Assembly (NCBI RefSeq): GCF_008828755.2
Contig: NZ_QBLM01000001.1
Location: forward strand, 62,001-126,000
Direction of reading: 5' to 3'
Source of the DNA: [Borrelia] turdi
Lineage (GTDB): Bacteria > Spirochaetota > Spirochaetia > Borreliales > Borreliaceae
DNA length: 64,000 nucleotides
The first letter of the stretch is position 1. The number at the start of each line of letters is the position of its first letter. The notes beneath the pieces are model-generated. The model saw only the letters and a list, made by a program, of their open reading frames with translations, was not told the DNA's origin and made no database searches. The position numbers were made by a program, and so were the translations under genes. Positions 46,849-56,708 of the stretch are shown piece after piece.

Positions 46849-48330
46849 TCATTCAAAAGAATAATAACTTTCAAAACAATCATCATCTAATAAAACTTTT
46901 TTTATTTTTAATTTGCCCTTCTCATAAATTTCAATATAATTAAATCTTGTAGAACCATTAACTTTTCTATAAATTGAAACCAAACTTCCAACCACATAAT
47001 TTTTAATTTCTACTAAATTAAATCCAAAGTATTTTTTTTTACTTATCAAGCTTGATCTAATATCTAAAACAGAAATTTTTTCAAAAAATAAATTCAAAGC
47101 AGTGGGTAGGAAAAAATCTTTAATATTAATCAAGAATAATTCCCTGATCCCAAGATTATTAAAATCGTAACCTAAATGATTAAAAAGATTGAACTTAAAA
47201 GAATGTAAAGCAAATGTATAAACATCTCTTTTATTAGGATATTGAACCTCAATCATATCAACATAAGGATAAACAGAATAGTTTATTTTATAACCAAATA
47301 AACTATTCTCATAATAAACTGGAGACTTGTCTTTAAAATAAACTTTATTAAAATATCTGTTATTTAAACTAAATTTATTGCCAAAATCTGCTGTTCCTGA
47401 AAAAATACCTACTAAAATTCCATCTTTGAGTATGGCAATATTATTTTTATTGTCAATACAATAAATTCCTGACAACCTTTTATAATCTTCTAAAAATTTA
47501 CTCTTCATCTCAGGATCTTCTAAAAGATCATAAAACATTTTATATTCATTTATTGTCTCAGGAGGAAATTTTTTAAAAATTCTATAAGCTTCAACGGGGT
47601 CTAAAAGCTTGTATTTTAAAAAATAAATGCCGTGAATTCCATTATATTCTTTAATTTTACCCTTAAGAAAAGAAAACAAAGAAACAGAATTGTCATAATT
47701 AAAATCTGAATTTCTAAATATATAATTAATATTTTCAGTCGTAAAGAAAAAATCTTCTTTTGATCTAATAGTATTAAAAATGCTGAAAAAAAACCTATCT
47801 TCTTTTAAGAACCACTTAAAAAATAAAAAATCATTGCCATACAAAGAAAAGGCTTTAAATAAAACTTTTTTAAAATCATTCCCAAAGCTTTTTAGCCTTC
47901 CAGAAGCTTCAAGTCTCATGCAAATTAAATCTTTATCTATTTGTAATTCTTCATTTAAGCTTCCATACAAAGTAATAATTTCTTTATACATATCCTCATT
48001 ATTATTTTGCCTTAAAAGCAATGCAAAATAATAAGTGTATATTTCTTTAGTAGCTATTGTTTTAAAGTTATTAATCTTAATTGCTTCTTTTAATAAATAA
48101 ATTCTATCTATTAAAGCAATATCCTCTTTTAATGCAAGCTCATAAAGAGAGTCTGATGCTAGCAAATTAAAATCAAGAGATCCATAAATCAAGTCACTTC
48201 CTTTTTGAAAATTGGAAAAATTTTTAGACTCATTAAAAAGAATACTTGAAATATCTTCATCTTCTTTGATTAGAGCTGCATTTAGGTTTATAGAAATAAA
48301 AAGAATCAAACCCATCTTTAAATAAAACAT
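46849..48330 (-). CDS. Exported hypothetical protein
   Basis: 493 residues, family not recognised. Signal peptide at residues 1-19 (ISINLNAAL). The middle is helical and repeat-like (LKEAIKINNFKTIATKEIYTYYFALLL) and the C-terminal ~200 residues are strand-rich with many aromatics (SLFGYKINYSVYPYVDMIEVQYPNK and similar). I chose ATG 48330 (AGGAT eight bases upstream) over GTG 48336. It begins just after ftsH, 5-11 bases away, so it is probably cotranscribed with tilS-ftsH. Confidence 0.65.
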   Translation of the reverse strand: MFYLKMGLILFISINLNAALIKEDEDISSILFNESKNFSNFQKGSDLIYGSLDFNLLASDSLYELALKEDIALIDRIYLLKEAIKINNFKTIATKEIYTYYFALLLRQNNNEDMYKEIITLYGSLNEELQIDKDLICMRLEASGRLKSFGNDFKKVLFKAFSLYGNDFLFFKWFLKEDRFFFSIFNTIRSKEDFFFTTENINYIFRNSDFNYDNSVSLFSFLKGKIKEYNGIHGIYFLKYKLLDPVEAYRIFKKFPPETINEYKMFYDLLEDPEMKSKFLEDYKRLSGIYCIDNKNNIAILKDGILVGIFSGTADFGNKFSLNNRYFNKVYFKDKSPVYYENSLFGYKINYSVYPYVDMIEVQYPNKRDVYTFALHSFKFNLFNHLGYDFNNLGIRELFLINIKDFFLPTALNLFFEKISVLDIRSSLISKKKYFGFNLVEIKNYVVGSLVSIYRKVNGSTRFNYIEIYEKGKLKIKKVLLDDDCFESYYSFE

Positions 48331-48341
48331 AAACACTTATC

Positions 48342-50264
48342 CTAACCTTTTATCTCTTCCTCCTTTACTTCTTTTGCAGTAGTAGAATCCACTACAAATA
48401 AATCGTACTCATCTTTACTAGCTTCAAAACCCAAAAGCTCTCTTACTTCTTTATCTGTCAAAGTTTCCTTTAAAACAAGTTCTTTTGCAAGCTTAACAAG
48501 CTGATCCTTATGCTTTACAAGAATATCTGATGCTTCTTTTAAACATTCTTCAAGTATTCTTTTTACTTCTCTGTCAACTTTATCAGCAGTATTCTCAGAA
48601 TAAGCCTTAGCCTTTGAAAACTCTTTTGGAAGAAAAATGGGTGCTTCATCATCTACTAAAAATATTGGCCCAACCTCTTCGCCCATTCCCCACTCCGTAA
48701 CCATTTTTTTAGCCAAGCTAGTAGCTTGCATTAAATCATTTTGAACACCCGCTGTTGTAAAGCCCAAATTTATTTGCTCACTAGCATAACCACCATAACA
48801 TATTTTTATTTTATCAAGAATTTGGTACTTGTTTATTGAAAGTCTATCTTCTCTTGGAAGCGAAAATGCAACGCCAAGTGCCCTGCCTCTTGGGATAATG
48901 GTAACCTTATGGAGTGGATCGGCATGTTCAAGATAATAATGAAGCAAAGCATGCCCTGCCTCATGATAAGCAGTCTCAAGCTTTTGCCTATCAGTAATAG
49001 TCATAGATTTTTTTGCAACTCCCATCAGTATTTTATCTCTGGCCTCTTCCATATCCTTCATTAAAATTTCATCTTGATTATTCCTTGCAGCTATTAAGGC
49101 TCCTTCATTAATTAAATTTGCAAGATCAGCACCACTAGCTCCAGGAGTAGCTCTTGCTATTACATGCAAATTAATATCCTTTGAAAGCTTTGTTTTTGAA
49201 GAATGAATATTTAATATTGCCTCTCTTTCTTTAATATCAGGCAAAGAAACTGTTACTTGTCTGTCAAATCGCCCAGGTCTAAGCAACGCAGAATCAAGAA
49301 CATCTGGACGATTTGTGGCAGCCATAACAATTACATTAGTATGTGTTCCAAATCCATCCATTTCAACCAATAGTTGATTAAGAGTTTGCTCTCTTTCATC
49401 ATGACCACCGCCAAGCCCCGCGCCACGACTTCGACCAACAGCATCAAGCTCATCAATAAAAATAATGCATGGAGAATTTTTTCTAGCATTATCAAATAAA
49501 TCTCTAACACGACTTGCACCAACTCCAACAAACATTTCAACAAAATCTGAACCTGACATGTGAAAAAAACTAACCCCAGCCTCACCAGCAACAGCTTTGG
49601 CAAGCAAAGTCTTGCCAGTACCTGGAGAGCCAACCAAAAGCACTCCTTTGGGAATTTTTGCGCCTATTTTTTCAAATTTTTTTGGATTTTTAAGAAATTC
49701 AACAACTTCACGAAGCTCTTGCTTAACCTCTTCTTGCCCAGCCACATCTTTAAAGGTGATTTTATTCTTTCCAGCTTCGTACTTTTGAGCATTGCTTTTT
49801 CCAAATGTAAAAACTTTTCCACCACCACCTTGGGTTTGACGAAATATAAAGAAAAAGAAAATAAAAAATAAAATCCATGGCAAAGTTTGCAATAAAACCC
49901 CAATTAATGAAGCTTGACTTTTCCCTGAGCTAAGCTCAACTTTTTTACTTTTTAACTCTGAAAGCAAATTTATATCAAGATAGGGAATAGTGGTAGAAAA
50001 ATAAGATTTTACAAAGTTGGAGCCCTTAACAACAAATTGAATCAAATTTTTATCAATTATTACTACAGACTCAACTAAACCATTGTCCAAATAACTCTGA
50101 AAAGTGCTATAAGGAACATTTTTATAGCTTTCCCCTCCCCTTATAAAATATGACATAAATATTGCTGAAATTAAAAAAATAACAACAAGCCCTAAAATCC
50201 AATTTTTATTCTTCTTTTTGTTATTAGATTTGCCATTATTATTTATATTATTATTGCCATTCAT
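48342..50264 (-). CDS. ftsH: ATP-dependent zinc metalloprotease FtsH
   Basis: Membrane-anchored AAA+ protease degrading misfolded membrane and regulatory proteins. 640 residues: an Asn/Lys-rich N-terminus, TM1 (~22-41), a periplasmic domain, TM2 (~121-141), Walker A GSPGTGKT at 212-219, Walker [13 protein letters not shown], the second region of homology with RPGRFDR, and the zinc motif HEAGH near 434 with the distal aspartate region. It overlaps tilS by four bases (ATGA). The tilS-ftsH order is widely conserved. Confidence 0.97.
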   Translation of the reverse strand: MNGNNNINNNGKSNNKKKNKNWILGLVVIFLISAIFMSYFIRGGESYKNVPYSTFQSYLDNGLVESVVIIDKNLIQFVVKGSNFVKSYFSTTIPYLDINLLSELKSKKVELSSGKSQASLIGVLLQTLPWILFFIFFFFIFRQTQGGGGKVFTFGKSNAQKYEAGKNKITFKDVAGQEEVKQELREVVEFLKNPKKFEKIGAKIPKGVLLVGSPGTGKTLLAKAVAGEAGVSFFHMSGSDFVEMFVGVGASRVRDLFDNARKNSPCIIFIDELDAVGRSRGAGLGGGHDEREQTLNQLLVEMDGFGTHTNVIVMAATNRPDVLDSALLRPGRFDRQVTVSLPDIKEREAILNIHSSKTKLSKDINLHVIARATPGASGADLANLINEGALIAARNNQDEILMKDMEEARDKILMGVAKKSMTITDRQKLETAYHEAGHALLHYYLEHADPLHKVTIIPRGRALGVAFSLPREDRLSINKYQILDKIKICYGGYASEQINLGFTTAGVQNDLMQATSLAKKMVTEWGMGEEVGPIFLVDDEAPIFLPKEFSKAKAYSENTADKVDREVKRILEECLKEASDILVKHKDQLVKLAKELVLKETLTDKEVRELLGFEASKDEYDLFVVDSTTAKEVKEEEIKG

Positions 50265-51583
50265 TCCTTTAAAAGCCCTCCAATCAAAGATATACTAATT
50301 TTTTTAAGAATGCTTTTTTCACTCCATACTAAGTTTAAAGTATTTAAATCAATAATTCCAATTAACCTATTATCTAATGCTAACAACATTAAATAAATCG
50401 GATTGAACCTTATAAACTTAGAAAAAAATTTTTTTGCTTTCAACTTATTTTTAAAAAACTTACATCTAAACTCATAAGAACAACATTCTAGCCTTGATAC
50501 AGAAGCTGTATTGCACTCTAAACATTTTAGCAAAATCTTACCTAAAGATAAACTATACCATTTACCAACTTCTAAAATAAAATCAAAAGGTTTGTAAAGT
50601 TTTTCATCCCTTTTAAAAATTAAATTAATTTTATTATGCCTTTTTTCTAAAAAAAAATCATTGGTTTTTAACAAAACATTGTTTTTCTTTTTACTAATCT
50701 CTACTTTAAACACTTCATTAAGAGCTTTATAGGAAACTTTAGTTACAATTCCTTCTGAGTTTAAAATTTTAAAAATCAATCTAAATACCAAATACTTGGG
50801 GAAATCTAAAAAAGCTTTCAAATCAAAAGAATAATAGTATCTACCCTTCTCAACAGGAAAAAATTCATCTTTTTCAAAATAATCTGAAAATTCTTTTGAA
50901 AATTCAGATATTCTCTTAAGACATTTTTCATACCCTTTAAAAATCTTTTCTATAGAAGGTAATAAATTATTTCTAACTCTATTTCTTAGATATAAATTTT
51001 GAGCATTTGTACTATCAATAAAAAAACTGATTTTATTCAAAGATAAAAAATTCTCAATTTCTAATCTTGAAACTTCGAGTAATGGCCTTATAATATTTTT
51101 GTTAATACTAGGAATGCCTGCAAGACCATCCAAAAAAGATCCTTGAAAAAATCTCATAATTATTGTTTCAATTTGATCGTTCTCGTTATGAGCAAGTGCA
51201 ATATAATTTGCATCATTTTCTTTAAGGGCATTTTCTAAAGCATTATATCTACATTTCCTTGCAAGTTCTTCAATAGATACTCCCAACCTGGCTGATTCGC
51301 TTTTTATATCTATATCGCATTTTTTAATTTGCAAAGCAATGTTGTAAAAATTGCAAAACTCCTTTACATGCTTTATTTCTTGATTTTGCTCATTATCAGA
51401 CCTAATAAAATGCGCAAAATAAAATGCAATAATATTATTGTCCAAGTAACATTTTAAATTCAATAATAAAGTTGTAGAATCGGCTCCTCCAGAAAAAGCA
51501 ACAATAACCCGATTTTTATTTAAAGAATTTTTTTTATAAAATTTATCTATTTTAATTTGTATATTATCGTCTAAAAAATGCAT
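50261..51583 (-). CDS. tilS: tRNA(Ile)-lysidine synthetase
   Basis: Modifies C34 of the CAU-anticodon tRNA-Ile to lysidine so that it reads AUA, an abundant codon in this AT-rich genome. 440 residues. PP-loop SGGADS at 31-36, LAHNENDQIET near 132-142, GIPSINKNIIRPLLEVSR near 160-177, and a TilS C-terminal domain. ATG 51583 overlaps the pth stop by one base (TAATG), and its own stop overlaps ftsH by four bases. Confidence 0.95.
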   Translation of the reverse strand: MHFLDDNIQIKIDKFYKKNSLNKNRVIVAFSGGADSTTLLLNLKCYLDNNIIAFYFAHFIRSDNEQNQEIKHVKEFCNFYNIALQIKKCDIDIKSESARLGVSIEELARKCRYNALENALKENDANYIALAHNENDQIETIIMRFFQGSFLDGLAGIPSINKNIIRPLLEVSRLEIENFLSLNKISFFIDSTNAQNLYLRNRVRNNLLPSIEKIFKGYEKCLKRISEFSKEFSDYFEKDEFFPVEKGRYYYSFDLKAFLDFPKYLVFRLIFKILNSEGIVTKVSYKALNEVFKVEISKKKNNVLLKTNDFFLEKRHNKINLIFKRDEKLYKPFDFILEVGKWYSLSLGKILLKCLECNTASVSRLECCSYEFRCKFFKNKLKAKKFFSKFIRFNPIYLMLLALDNRLIGIIDLNTLNLVWSEKSILKKISISLIGGLLKE

Positions 51584-52149
51584 TAAAAATTACTAGAATT
51601 GATTTTTTGAACCTTATCTTTAAAATTTGCCTCACTAATATCAATTAACTCATCACTTAAAAAGTCATACAATTTTTCAAGCCTATTTATTTCATCCTTG
51701 CAAAATCTAGAAAGAACAAAGCTCTTTATATCGTTCACAACATTGCTCCCAATCCCAATATAAAGTCTACTGTAATTAGGGCTTCCAAGAGCACTTGAAA
51801 TTGACTTAAGACCATTATGAGTAGACGCACCACCCCGCTCTTTAAGTCGACATTTCCCCAAAGGAAGATCAACATTGTCAAGAACCACTAATAAATTCTT
51901 TATACTCATATAAAAATCTGAAAATATTGAAGGAAATAAAGATCCACTTAGATTCATATAAGTCAATGGCTTAACCAAAATTACCCTTCTAGAAATCATT
52001 CTTAACTCTGAATATTCATACTTTTTTTTTCTCTTTAAAAAGAGGCCATTCTTAGAAGCAATTTTATCTAAAAGAGAAAAGCCAACATTATGCCTCGTTA
52101 AAGAAAATTCTAATCCAGGGTTTCCTAATCCAAGTATCAACAACCCCAT
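51583..52149 (-). CDS. pth: Peptidyl-tRNA hydrolase
   Basis: Releases tRNA from peptidyl-tRNA lost by ribosomes. 188 residues. LGLGNPGLEFSLTRHNVGF (residues 6-24) holds the catalytic His; the PLTYMNLSG block is near 56-64, the LVVLDNVDLPLGKCRLKERG block near 86-105 has the essential aspartate, and the GGASTHNGLKSI block is near 106-117. It lies five bases after rplY, the common rplY-pth pairing. Confidence 0.96.
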   Translation of the reverse strand: MGLLILGLGNPGLEFSLTRHNVGFSLLDKIASKNGLFLKRKKKYEYSELRMISRRVILVKPLTYMNLSGSLFPSIFSDFYMSIKNLLVVLDNVDLPLGKCRLKERGGASTHNGLKSISSALGSPNYSRLYIGIGSNVVNDIKSFVLSRFCKDEINRLEKLYDFLSDELIDISEANFKDKVQKINSSNF

Positions 52150-52153
52150 AAAA

Positions 52154-52702
52154 TCACTTTATAATAACAACTTCCAAATTCTCATCACTTTCTGCAAGCC
52201 TAACATTAGAAGGCAACACAAGATCTTTAAGAAGAACGCTATCTCCTTTTTTAACAGGAGTTAAATCAAGCTCTATGAATTCTGGCAAATCCAAGGGTAA
52301 AGACTTTACCTTAACTTTCTCTTTCAAAACAGTCAAAATTCCACCCTCTTTAACCCCAATAGAAGCCCCAATAAGCTTAATAGGAATATATCTTTCAAGT
52401 TCAACACGCCTATCTACTTCATAAAAATCAATATGATAAATGAGATTGCTTGCAATATTTTCAGCAACATCTTTAATAAAAACGCATCTTTCAAGCTTAC
52501 CGTCATCTAATATTAAGACAGTATTATCTGTAAACTTTGCAAATTTCTTATTAAACTCACTACTCTTAATTTTCAAGTGTGAAACATCATTACCCTGTCC
52601 GTAAACAACCGCCGGTATTTCATATTTAGATCTTATTCTTCGAGCACTAGAAGAGCCAAAGCTTGATCTACATTTACAACTCAAAATCCTGCTATTTTCC
52701 AC
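52154..52702 (-). CDS. rplY: 50S ribosomal protein L25 (CTC-type)
   Basis: 182-residue L25/CTC protein with the N-terminal 5S-rRNA-binding L25 domain (~10-95, RRIRSKYEIPAVVYG and YHIDFYEVD) and the C-terminal TL5/CTC domain (~100-180, VKEGGILTVLKEKVKVKSLP). I chose GTG 52702: AGGAG lies seven bases upstream, and the longer open frame to 52798 runs through the tRNA gene. Only 23 bases separate it from the 3' end of tRNA-Gln, so its mRNA leader is probably made by tRNA processing. Confidence 0.95.
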   Translation of the reverse strand: MENSRILSCKCRSSFGSSSARRIRSKYEIPAVVYGQGNDVSHLKIKSSEFNKKFAKFTDNTVLILDDGKLERCVFIKDVAENIASNLIYHIDFYEVDRRVELERYIPIKLIGASIGVKEGGILTVLKEKVKVKSLPLDLPEFIELDLTPVKKGDSVLLKDLVLPSNVRLAESDENLEVVIIK

Positions 52703-52725
52703 CAAAAAACTCCTAATGTAAAATA

Positions 52726-52797
52726 CTGGGACGGAAGGATTCGAACCCTCGAATGACTGGACCAAAACCAGTTGACTTACCGCTTGTCGACGTCCCA
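52726..52797 (-). tRNA. tRNA-Gln (anticodon TTG)
   Basis: 72 bases. The acceptor stem TGGGACG (52797-52791) pairs with CGTCCCA (52733-52727), with discriminator G at 52726. The anticodon arm is ACTGG-TTTTGGT-CCAGT with anticodon TTG (reads CAA, and CAG by wobble). The T arm is GAGGG-TTCGAAT-CCTTC. CCA is not encoded and must be added. A strong promoter lies 27-55 bases upstream. Confidence 0.97.
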
Positions 52798-52816
52798 AAA
52801 TACCTTAATACTTACA

Positions 52817-52853
52817 ATTGACAAGCATACAAGATACAACACGCTTTGTCAAT
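52817..52853 (-). promoter_or_regulatory. Strong sigma-70 promoter for tRNA-Gln and rplY, with inverted repeat
   Basis: In transcript sense a perfect TTGACA -35 (52852-52847) and TATGCT -10 (52829-52824) are 17 bases apart. The predicted start is about 20 bases before the mature tRNA 5' end. TTGTCAAT (52846-52853) and ATTGACAA (52817-52824) form an inverted repeat that spans the whole promoter. It could be a regulator site or a weak spoVG terminator stem; the promoter match itself is among the best in the window. Confidence 0.8.
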
Positions 52854-52859
52854 AATTAT

Positions 52860-53153
52860 CTAAAAATCTAATTCAAGCTCAAGATCGGCTGGATTTTCTC
52901 TTATATATTCCTTAAAAATAGAAGTTTGTAAAATTTTCCTAAAATCCTGACTAATAGGATGTACAATGTCTTTATATTCGCCAACTCTAGTCCTTCTGTT
53001 AGGCATAGCAATAAATACTCCCTTTTGCCCTTTAATAACTCTAATATTGTGAAGAACTAAGCAATTGTCAAAAGTAACTGCAACGTATGCTAGCAATTTA
53101 GAACCAGAATTTTTACTTTCAACTTTCTTAATCCTTATGTCTGTAATATCCAC
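52860..53153 (-). CDS. spoVG: SpoVG family nucleic-acid-binding regulator
   Basis: 97 residues matching SpoVG throughout: [43 protein letters not shown] and a helix [15 protein letters not shown]. Borrelia SpoVG is known as a site-specific DNA- and RNA-binding protein that affects expression of several loci. The start is GTG 53153 with a strong GGGAGG eight bases upstream. The 103 bases to rsfS contain an AT-rich region with a TTTACA element that could be a -35. Confidence 0.96.
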   Translation of the reverse strand: MDITDIRIKKVESKNSGSKLLAYVAVTFDNCLVLHNIRVIKGQKGVFIAMPNRRTRVGEYKDIVHPISQDFRKILQTSIFKEYIRENPADLELELDF

Positions 53154-53256
53154 TTATAAGCCTCCCGCAAAAAGTACATACCTTAAATCTAAAATATTTT
53201 CTATTTTTTGTAAACACATTTTTATGATATTTTTAGTTTTTTTAATTAAACAGTAA

Positions 53257-53607
53257 TTAAGTATAAATCATAATTCCTTTGGACCATATTTTTTCAAGCT
53301 CATAGTATTCTCTAGCCTTTTCGCTCATTAGATGAATTACCAAATTTCCACCCGAAACAACAGACCAGTCATAAACCAATCCTTTCCCTTGAACATTAAA
53401 ATTAATTTTCTTTTCTTTAAAAAATTTAACTATCTTATCAAAATACAAAGTTTCCATCTGCTTAAATGATACAAAGGTAGCTATTATAAAAAAATCAGTC
53501 CAATTGCAAATATTACTAACATTAATACCTATAACGTCAATTCCATTAAAATCGCTTATTATTTTGCATAAATTATTAATATCACTTGCTTTTAACATAT
53601 CTTCCAT
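53257..53607 (-). CDS. rsfS: Ribosomal silencing factor RsfS
   Basis: 116-residue RsfS/Iojap protein that binds L14 and blocks subunit joining during starvation. Conserved features: the D-V-x-x-I-N-V-S region (GIDVIGINVSNICNWTDFFIIAT), then GLVYDWSVVSGGNLVIHLMSEKAREYYELEKIW, where the family D-W...D/G-V-V-H-hydrophobic core is clear. I chose ATG 53607 over TTG 53610; AGGAG lies nine bases upstream. It overlaps lytR by 26 bases, and the order nadD-lytR-rsfS recurs in many bacteria. Confidence 0.93.
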   Translation of the reverse strand: MEDMLKASDINNLCKIISDFNGIDVIGINVSNICNWTDFFIIATFVSFKQMETLYFDKIVKFFKEKKINFNVQGKGLVYDWSVVSGGNLVIHLMSEKAREYYELEKIWSKGIMIYT

Positions 53608-54766
53608 CAAAATCAGCTCCTAAAATAACTATTACATCGGGATTAATATCAAAGTTATCAAGCTCTAAGAATCTTTTAGTTTGAACTTCAGAAATTGGCT
53701 TAATATTTACAGCTTTAATTACTTCCCCAACTCTAACAGCCATTTCCAAATTATCCGAATTATTTATAATCAAGGTATTTTTATAAGAATTTTTATCTGC
53801 ATTGCCAAATTTTAAAACTTTAAATTTTAAAGAATTAAAAATATTTGCTGTTTTTTTTGCAAGCCCAGCAACTTTTGTTCCATTTAAAACAACAATCTTT
53901 ACTATCTCTTCTACACCTTCATTAACCAACTCTTTATTCAATTTATCAACAGATTCTTTTAAAATAGCGCCCCCATAATAAGGGAAAACCACCTTTATTA
54001 AATTATTATCACTATCCTTAAAAATCTCTTCTTGTCCTTTAATATTAATAGAAATAATTTTATTATTATTTATTTTATAATTTTTAACAATATATTTAAA
54101 AACAACCTCTGAAAGGTTAGTATCTAACATGGAATATATTTTAAAAAAATTGTCATTTTCAATGCCAAAATCTGAAATTTGAAAAAGAAGTTTTTTAAAA
54201 AACTCTTTAAAAAACTCAACTCTCTCTTCAAACTGATTAACATTGTTAAAATATCTTAAGTAATCGTATGCTTTATCACCATCAAAATTAGAAGTACCAG
54301 AAGGTATTAAAATAGAATCCTCAAAGCTATAAACTTTTACTGGGTTTTTAACAAGAAGCCTAACTCCTCCCAAGTAATCAATGAGTTTAACAAAATTTTC
54401 TTTTTGAAAACGAATATAATAATCTGATTCATGAGATAGTTGTGTATAAATTTTAGATAAAAATTTATTAAAAGAATTTTTTTTATAAAGATCTTTAAAC
54501 CAAGATATATTACCTTTTAAATCCTCATATCCAGTATGAATTGGAATATCTAAAAATCCAATATTTCCTGTTTTTATATTAATAAAAATTTCTTGCATAC
54601 TTACAAGGTTTTTGTTAAGATCTTCTACTAGAAACAAAAAACTAATATTGCTCTTTGTATTAAGCTCAAAATAAACCAACTCTTTTTTAGAACTTCTAAT
54701 AAAAAAAATTACTACACCTGCTATTATAAGAATAATTAAAAGCAAAAAAATTAAATCTTTCCTCAA
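53582..54766 (-). CDS. LytR-CpsA-Psr family protein with LytR_C domain
   Basis: 394 residues. One N-terminal membrane helix (residues ~5-24), an extracytoplasmic LCP-type domain (~35-240, with the recognisable [15 protein letters not shown] block near 123-137 and a YDYLRYFNN block) and a C-terminal LytR_C domain ([20 protein letters not shown] near 285-304). LCP enzymes attach glycopolymers to peptidoglycan in Gram-positives; the spirochaete substrate is unknown. The start is TTG 54766, overlapping the nadD stop by four bases, with AAGG seven bases upstream. Confidence 0.85.
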   Translation of the reverse strand: MRKDLIFLLLIILIIAGVVIFFIRSSKKELVYFELNTKSNISFLFLVEDLNKNLVSMQEIFINIKTGNIGFLDIPIHTGYEDLKGNISWFKDLYKKNSFNKFLSKIYTQLSHESDYYIRFQKENFVKLIDYLGGVRLLVKNPVKVYSFEDSILIPSGTSNFDGDKAYDYLRYFNNVNQFEERVEFFKEFFKKLLFQISDFGIENDNFFKIYSMLDTNLSEVVFKYIVKNYKINNNKIISINIKGQEEIFKDSDNNLIKVVFPYYGGAILKESVDKLNKELVNEGVEEIVKIVVLNGTKVAGLAKKTANIFNSLKFKVLKFGNADKNSYKNTLIINNSDNLEMAVRVGEVIKAVNIKPISEVQTKRFLELDNFDINPDVIVILGADFDGRYVKSK

Positions 54767-55344
54767 ATATTTACCTTTTTAACATACAAATTATTATCTT
54801 TAATGTATTTTAACACACCAAAGGGTAGTAAATAGCTAACAGGAAATCCATTAGCAATTCTATTTCTAATCTCTGACGAAGAGATCGGTATTATTTTATT
54901 GTCTACATAAATATGCTTAAAAGAACTTTTTAGCCTCTCTTTGTAAATTCTGTGAGCAATAACAAGATCAATAGAACTTGCAATACTTTGGGGGTCTTTC
55001 CATGAATCAAAATTTTGAAAAAGATCATCGCCAATAACCAAAAAAAGCTTATCGTTTTTATATTTTTTCTTAACACAAGAAACAGTATCAACAGTATAAG
55101 TTATTCCGCCATTTATTATGTCACAATCGTCTACAAACATTTTATTTTCATTTTCTAATGCAAGCTTAAGCATATCTATTCTATTTTTAACACTAACATC
55201 CCCCCCAATCAATTTATGAGCAGGATTACAAGTAGGAATAAATATTACCTTATCAATATTTAATAAAAACTCTATCTCTTTAGCCAAAAAAATATGTCCA
55301 ATATGAACTGGATTATAAGTGCCTCCTAATATTGCAATTCTCAT
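54763..55344 (-). CDS. nadD: Nicotinate-nucleotide adenylyltransferase
   Basis: Converts nicotinate mononucleotide plus ATP to deamido-NAD. 193 residues. [11 protein letters not shown] (7-17) is the nucleotidyltransferase loop with its HxGH motif; [13 protein letters not shown] near 103-115 and [10 protein letters not shown] near 153-162 complete the site. Borrelia salvages nicotinamide, so this is a likely step of that route. It starts 85 bases after obg and overlaps lytR by four bases. Confidence 0.95.
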   Translation of the reverse strand: MRIAILGGTYNPVHIGHIFLAKEIEFLLNIDKVIFIPTCNPAHKLIGGDVSVKNRIDMLKLALENENKMFVDDCDIINGGITYTVDTVSCVKKKYKNDKLFLVIGDDLFQNFDSWKDPQSIASSIDLVIAHRIYKERLKSSFKHIYVDNKIIPISSSEIRNRIANGFPVSYLLPFGVLKYIKDNNLYVKKVNI

Positions 55345-55429
55345 AAGTTATTTTTCCCTAAACAAATGAATTTGACATCCAAAAACCAAGTCTTAAAAAT
55401 AAAAACACCAACAATAAAATCGGTTATTA

Positions 55430-56416
55430 TTAAAAAGTTTTAGCCAAAATAAAAAATTCTTTAATAAGTTCATCAATCCCTTTGTTCTCATAAATAGAAA
55501 TGCCCAAAATCTTTTCTTTTCCCAAGGTTTTTATCAAGTAATCAAAATTCTTCTTAGAACTATCCAAATCAAGCTTATTGGCAATAATAATTTTTTTTTT
55601 ATTAAAAAGATCAAAGCTATAAGATTTTAATTCATTTAAAAGAATATTATATGATTCTAAAAAATTTGCTTCAGAAATATCAATTATTAAAGCTAAAATT
55701 TTAGTTTTAGTAATATGTTTTAAAAACTTAGTCCCAAGTCCTACTCCAAAGCTAGCACCTTTAATTATTCCCGGAATATCTGCAATTATTAAATTATCAT
55801 AAGAATATCTGAGTACACCAAGATGAGGAATCTTTGTTGTAAAAGGATAATTTGCAACCTTAGATTTTGCTGAAGTTATTCTATTAAGAAGAGAAGATTT
55901 ACCAGCATTAGGAAGACCAACAAGTCCAATATCAGCCACCAAAAAAAGCTCAAGACGCACATTTAAGTTAATGCCTGATTCTCCAGGTTGAGCAAACCTT
56001 GGCGCCCTTCTAATTGAAGTTTTAAAATTCCAATTACCAAGACCGCCTCTACCGCCTTTTAAAATAACAAATTCGTCATTTAATTTTTCAAGCCTACATA
56101 AAAGAGTTCCATCATCTTCATTATAAATATCTGTATTTGGGGGAACAAAAAGAATTAAATCTTCACCATTAGCACCACTTTTCTTAAAGCCCATTCCAGG
56201 TTTACCATTTTTAGCACAAAGCACATGACCATTTTTATAAGAAGATAAAGTGCGAAGATTTTCTCTCACCTTGAAAATTACACTCCCGCCACTCCCACCA
56301 TTTCCACCATCCGGACCGCCCTTTGCATTAAACTTTTCACGCAAAAAAGAAACGCACCCAGAACCGCCATTGCCTGAAACTACTGTTATGCTTACAGAGT
56401 CCTTAAAGTTATACAA
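55430..56416 (-). CDS. obg: GTPase ObgE/CgtA
   Basis: Ribosome-associated essential GTPase. 328 residues: the glycine-rich Obg domain (1-157, GNGGSGCVSF, GGPDGGNGGSGG) and the G domain (GLPNAGKSS at 167-175, DIPGI near 213-217, NKLD near 280). The third C-terminal domain of longer homologues is absent, which is normal for many phyla. The start is TTG 56416 with GGAG five bases upstream. It follows rpmA in the rplU-prp-rpmA-obg cluster. Confidence 0.96.
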   Translation of the reverse strand: MYNFKDSVSITVVSGNGGSGCVSFLREKFNAKGGPDGGNGGSGGSVIFKVRENLRTLSSYKNGHVLCAKNGKPGMGFKKSGANGEDLILFVPPNTDIYNEDDGTLLCRLEKLNDEFVILKGGRGGLGNWNFKTSIRRAPRFAQPGESGINLNVRLELFLVADIGLVGLPNAGKSSLLNRITSAKSKVANYPFTTKIPHLGVLRYSYDNLIIADIPGIIKGASFGVGLGTKFLKHITKTKILALIIDISEANFLESYNILLNELKSYSFDLFNKKKIIIANKLDLDSSKKNFDYLIKTLGKEKILGISIYENKGIDELIKEFFILAKTF

Positions 56417-56462
56417 ACTTTCTCCAATTTTTCAAAAATTAAAACTAAATATTAGTTACATA

Positions 56463-56708
56463 CTAAATAATATTTACATATTTTCGTCCCTTCAAAGTTT
56501 TAAACTCTACCTTACCAGATGAAAGTGCAAATATTGTATAGTCTCTTCCAAGACCTACGTTTTTACCCTTATGAAATTTCGTACCTCTTTGTCTAACAAT
56601 TATTTCTCCAGCCTTAACAAACTGACCACCACTTCTTTTAACTCCAAGTCGTTTAGATATAGAATCTCGCCCATTTTTTGAACTACCACCACTTTTACTT
56701 GTTGCCAT
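56463..56708 (-). CDS. rpmA: 50S ribosomal protein L27
   Basis: 81-residue L27 beginning [16 protein letters not shown], so the flexible tail that reaches the peptidyl transferase centre starts at once. The rest is canonical ([32 protein letters not shown]). There is no N-terminal extension of the type cleaved by Prp, although a prp gene lies directly upstream (one-base overlap). ATG 56708 is preceded by GGAGG-like sequence in the prp 3' end. Confidence 0.97.
   Translation of the reverse strand: MATSKSGGSSKNGRDSISKRLGVKRSGGQFVKAGEIIVRQRGTKFHKGKNVGLGRDYTIFALSSGKVEFKTLKGRKYVNII

Noticed and set aside
49331..49903. Open frames in other frames and on the opposite strand of ftsH
   Set aside because: They lie wholly inside the conserved AAA domain of ftsH and show no motif of their own.
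52703..52798. N-terminal extension of rplY in the open frame
   Set aside because: It runs through the tRNA-Gln gene. GTG 52702 has a good Shine-Dalgarno and matches L25 length.
55345..55429. Possible terminator between obg and nadD
   Set aside because: Only a three-base-pair stem can be drawn before the T-rich stretch, too weak to call.
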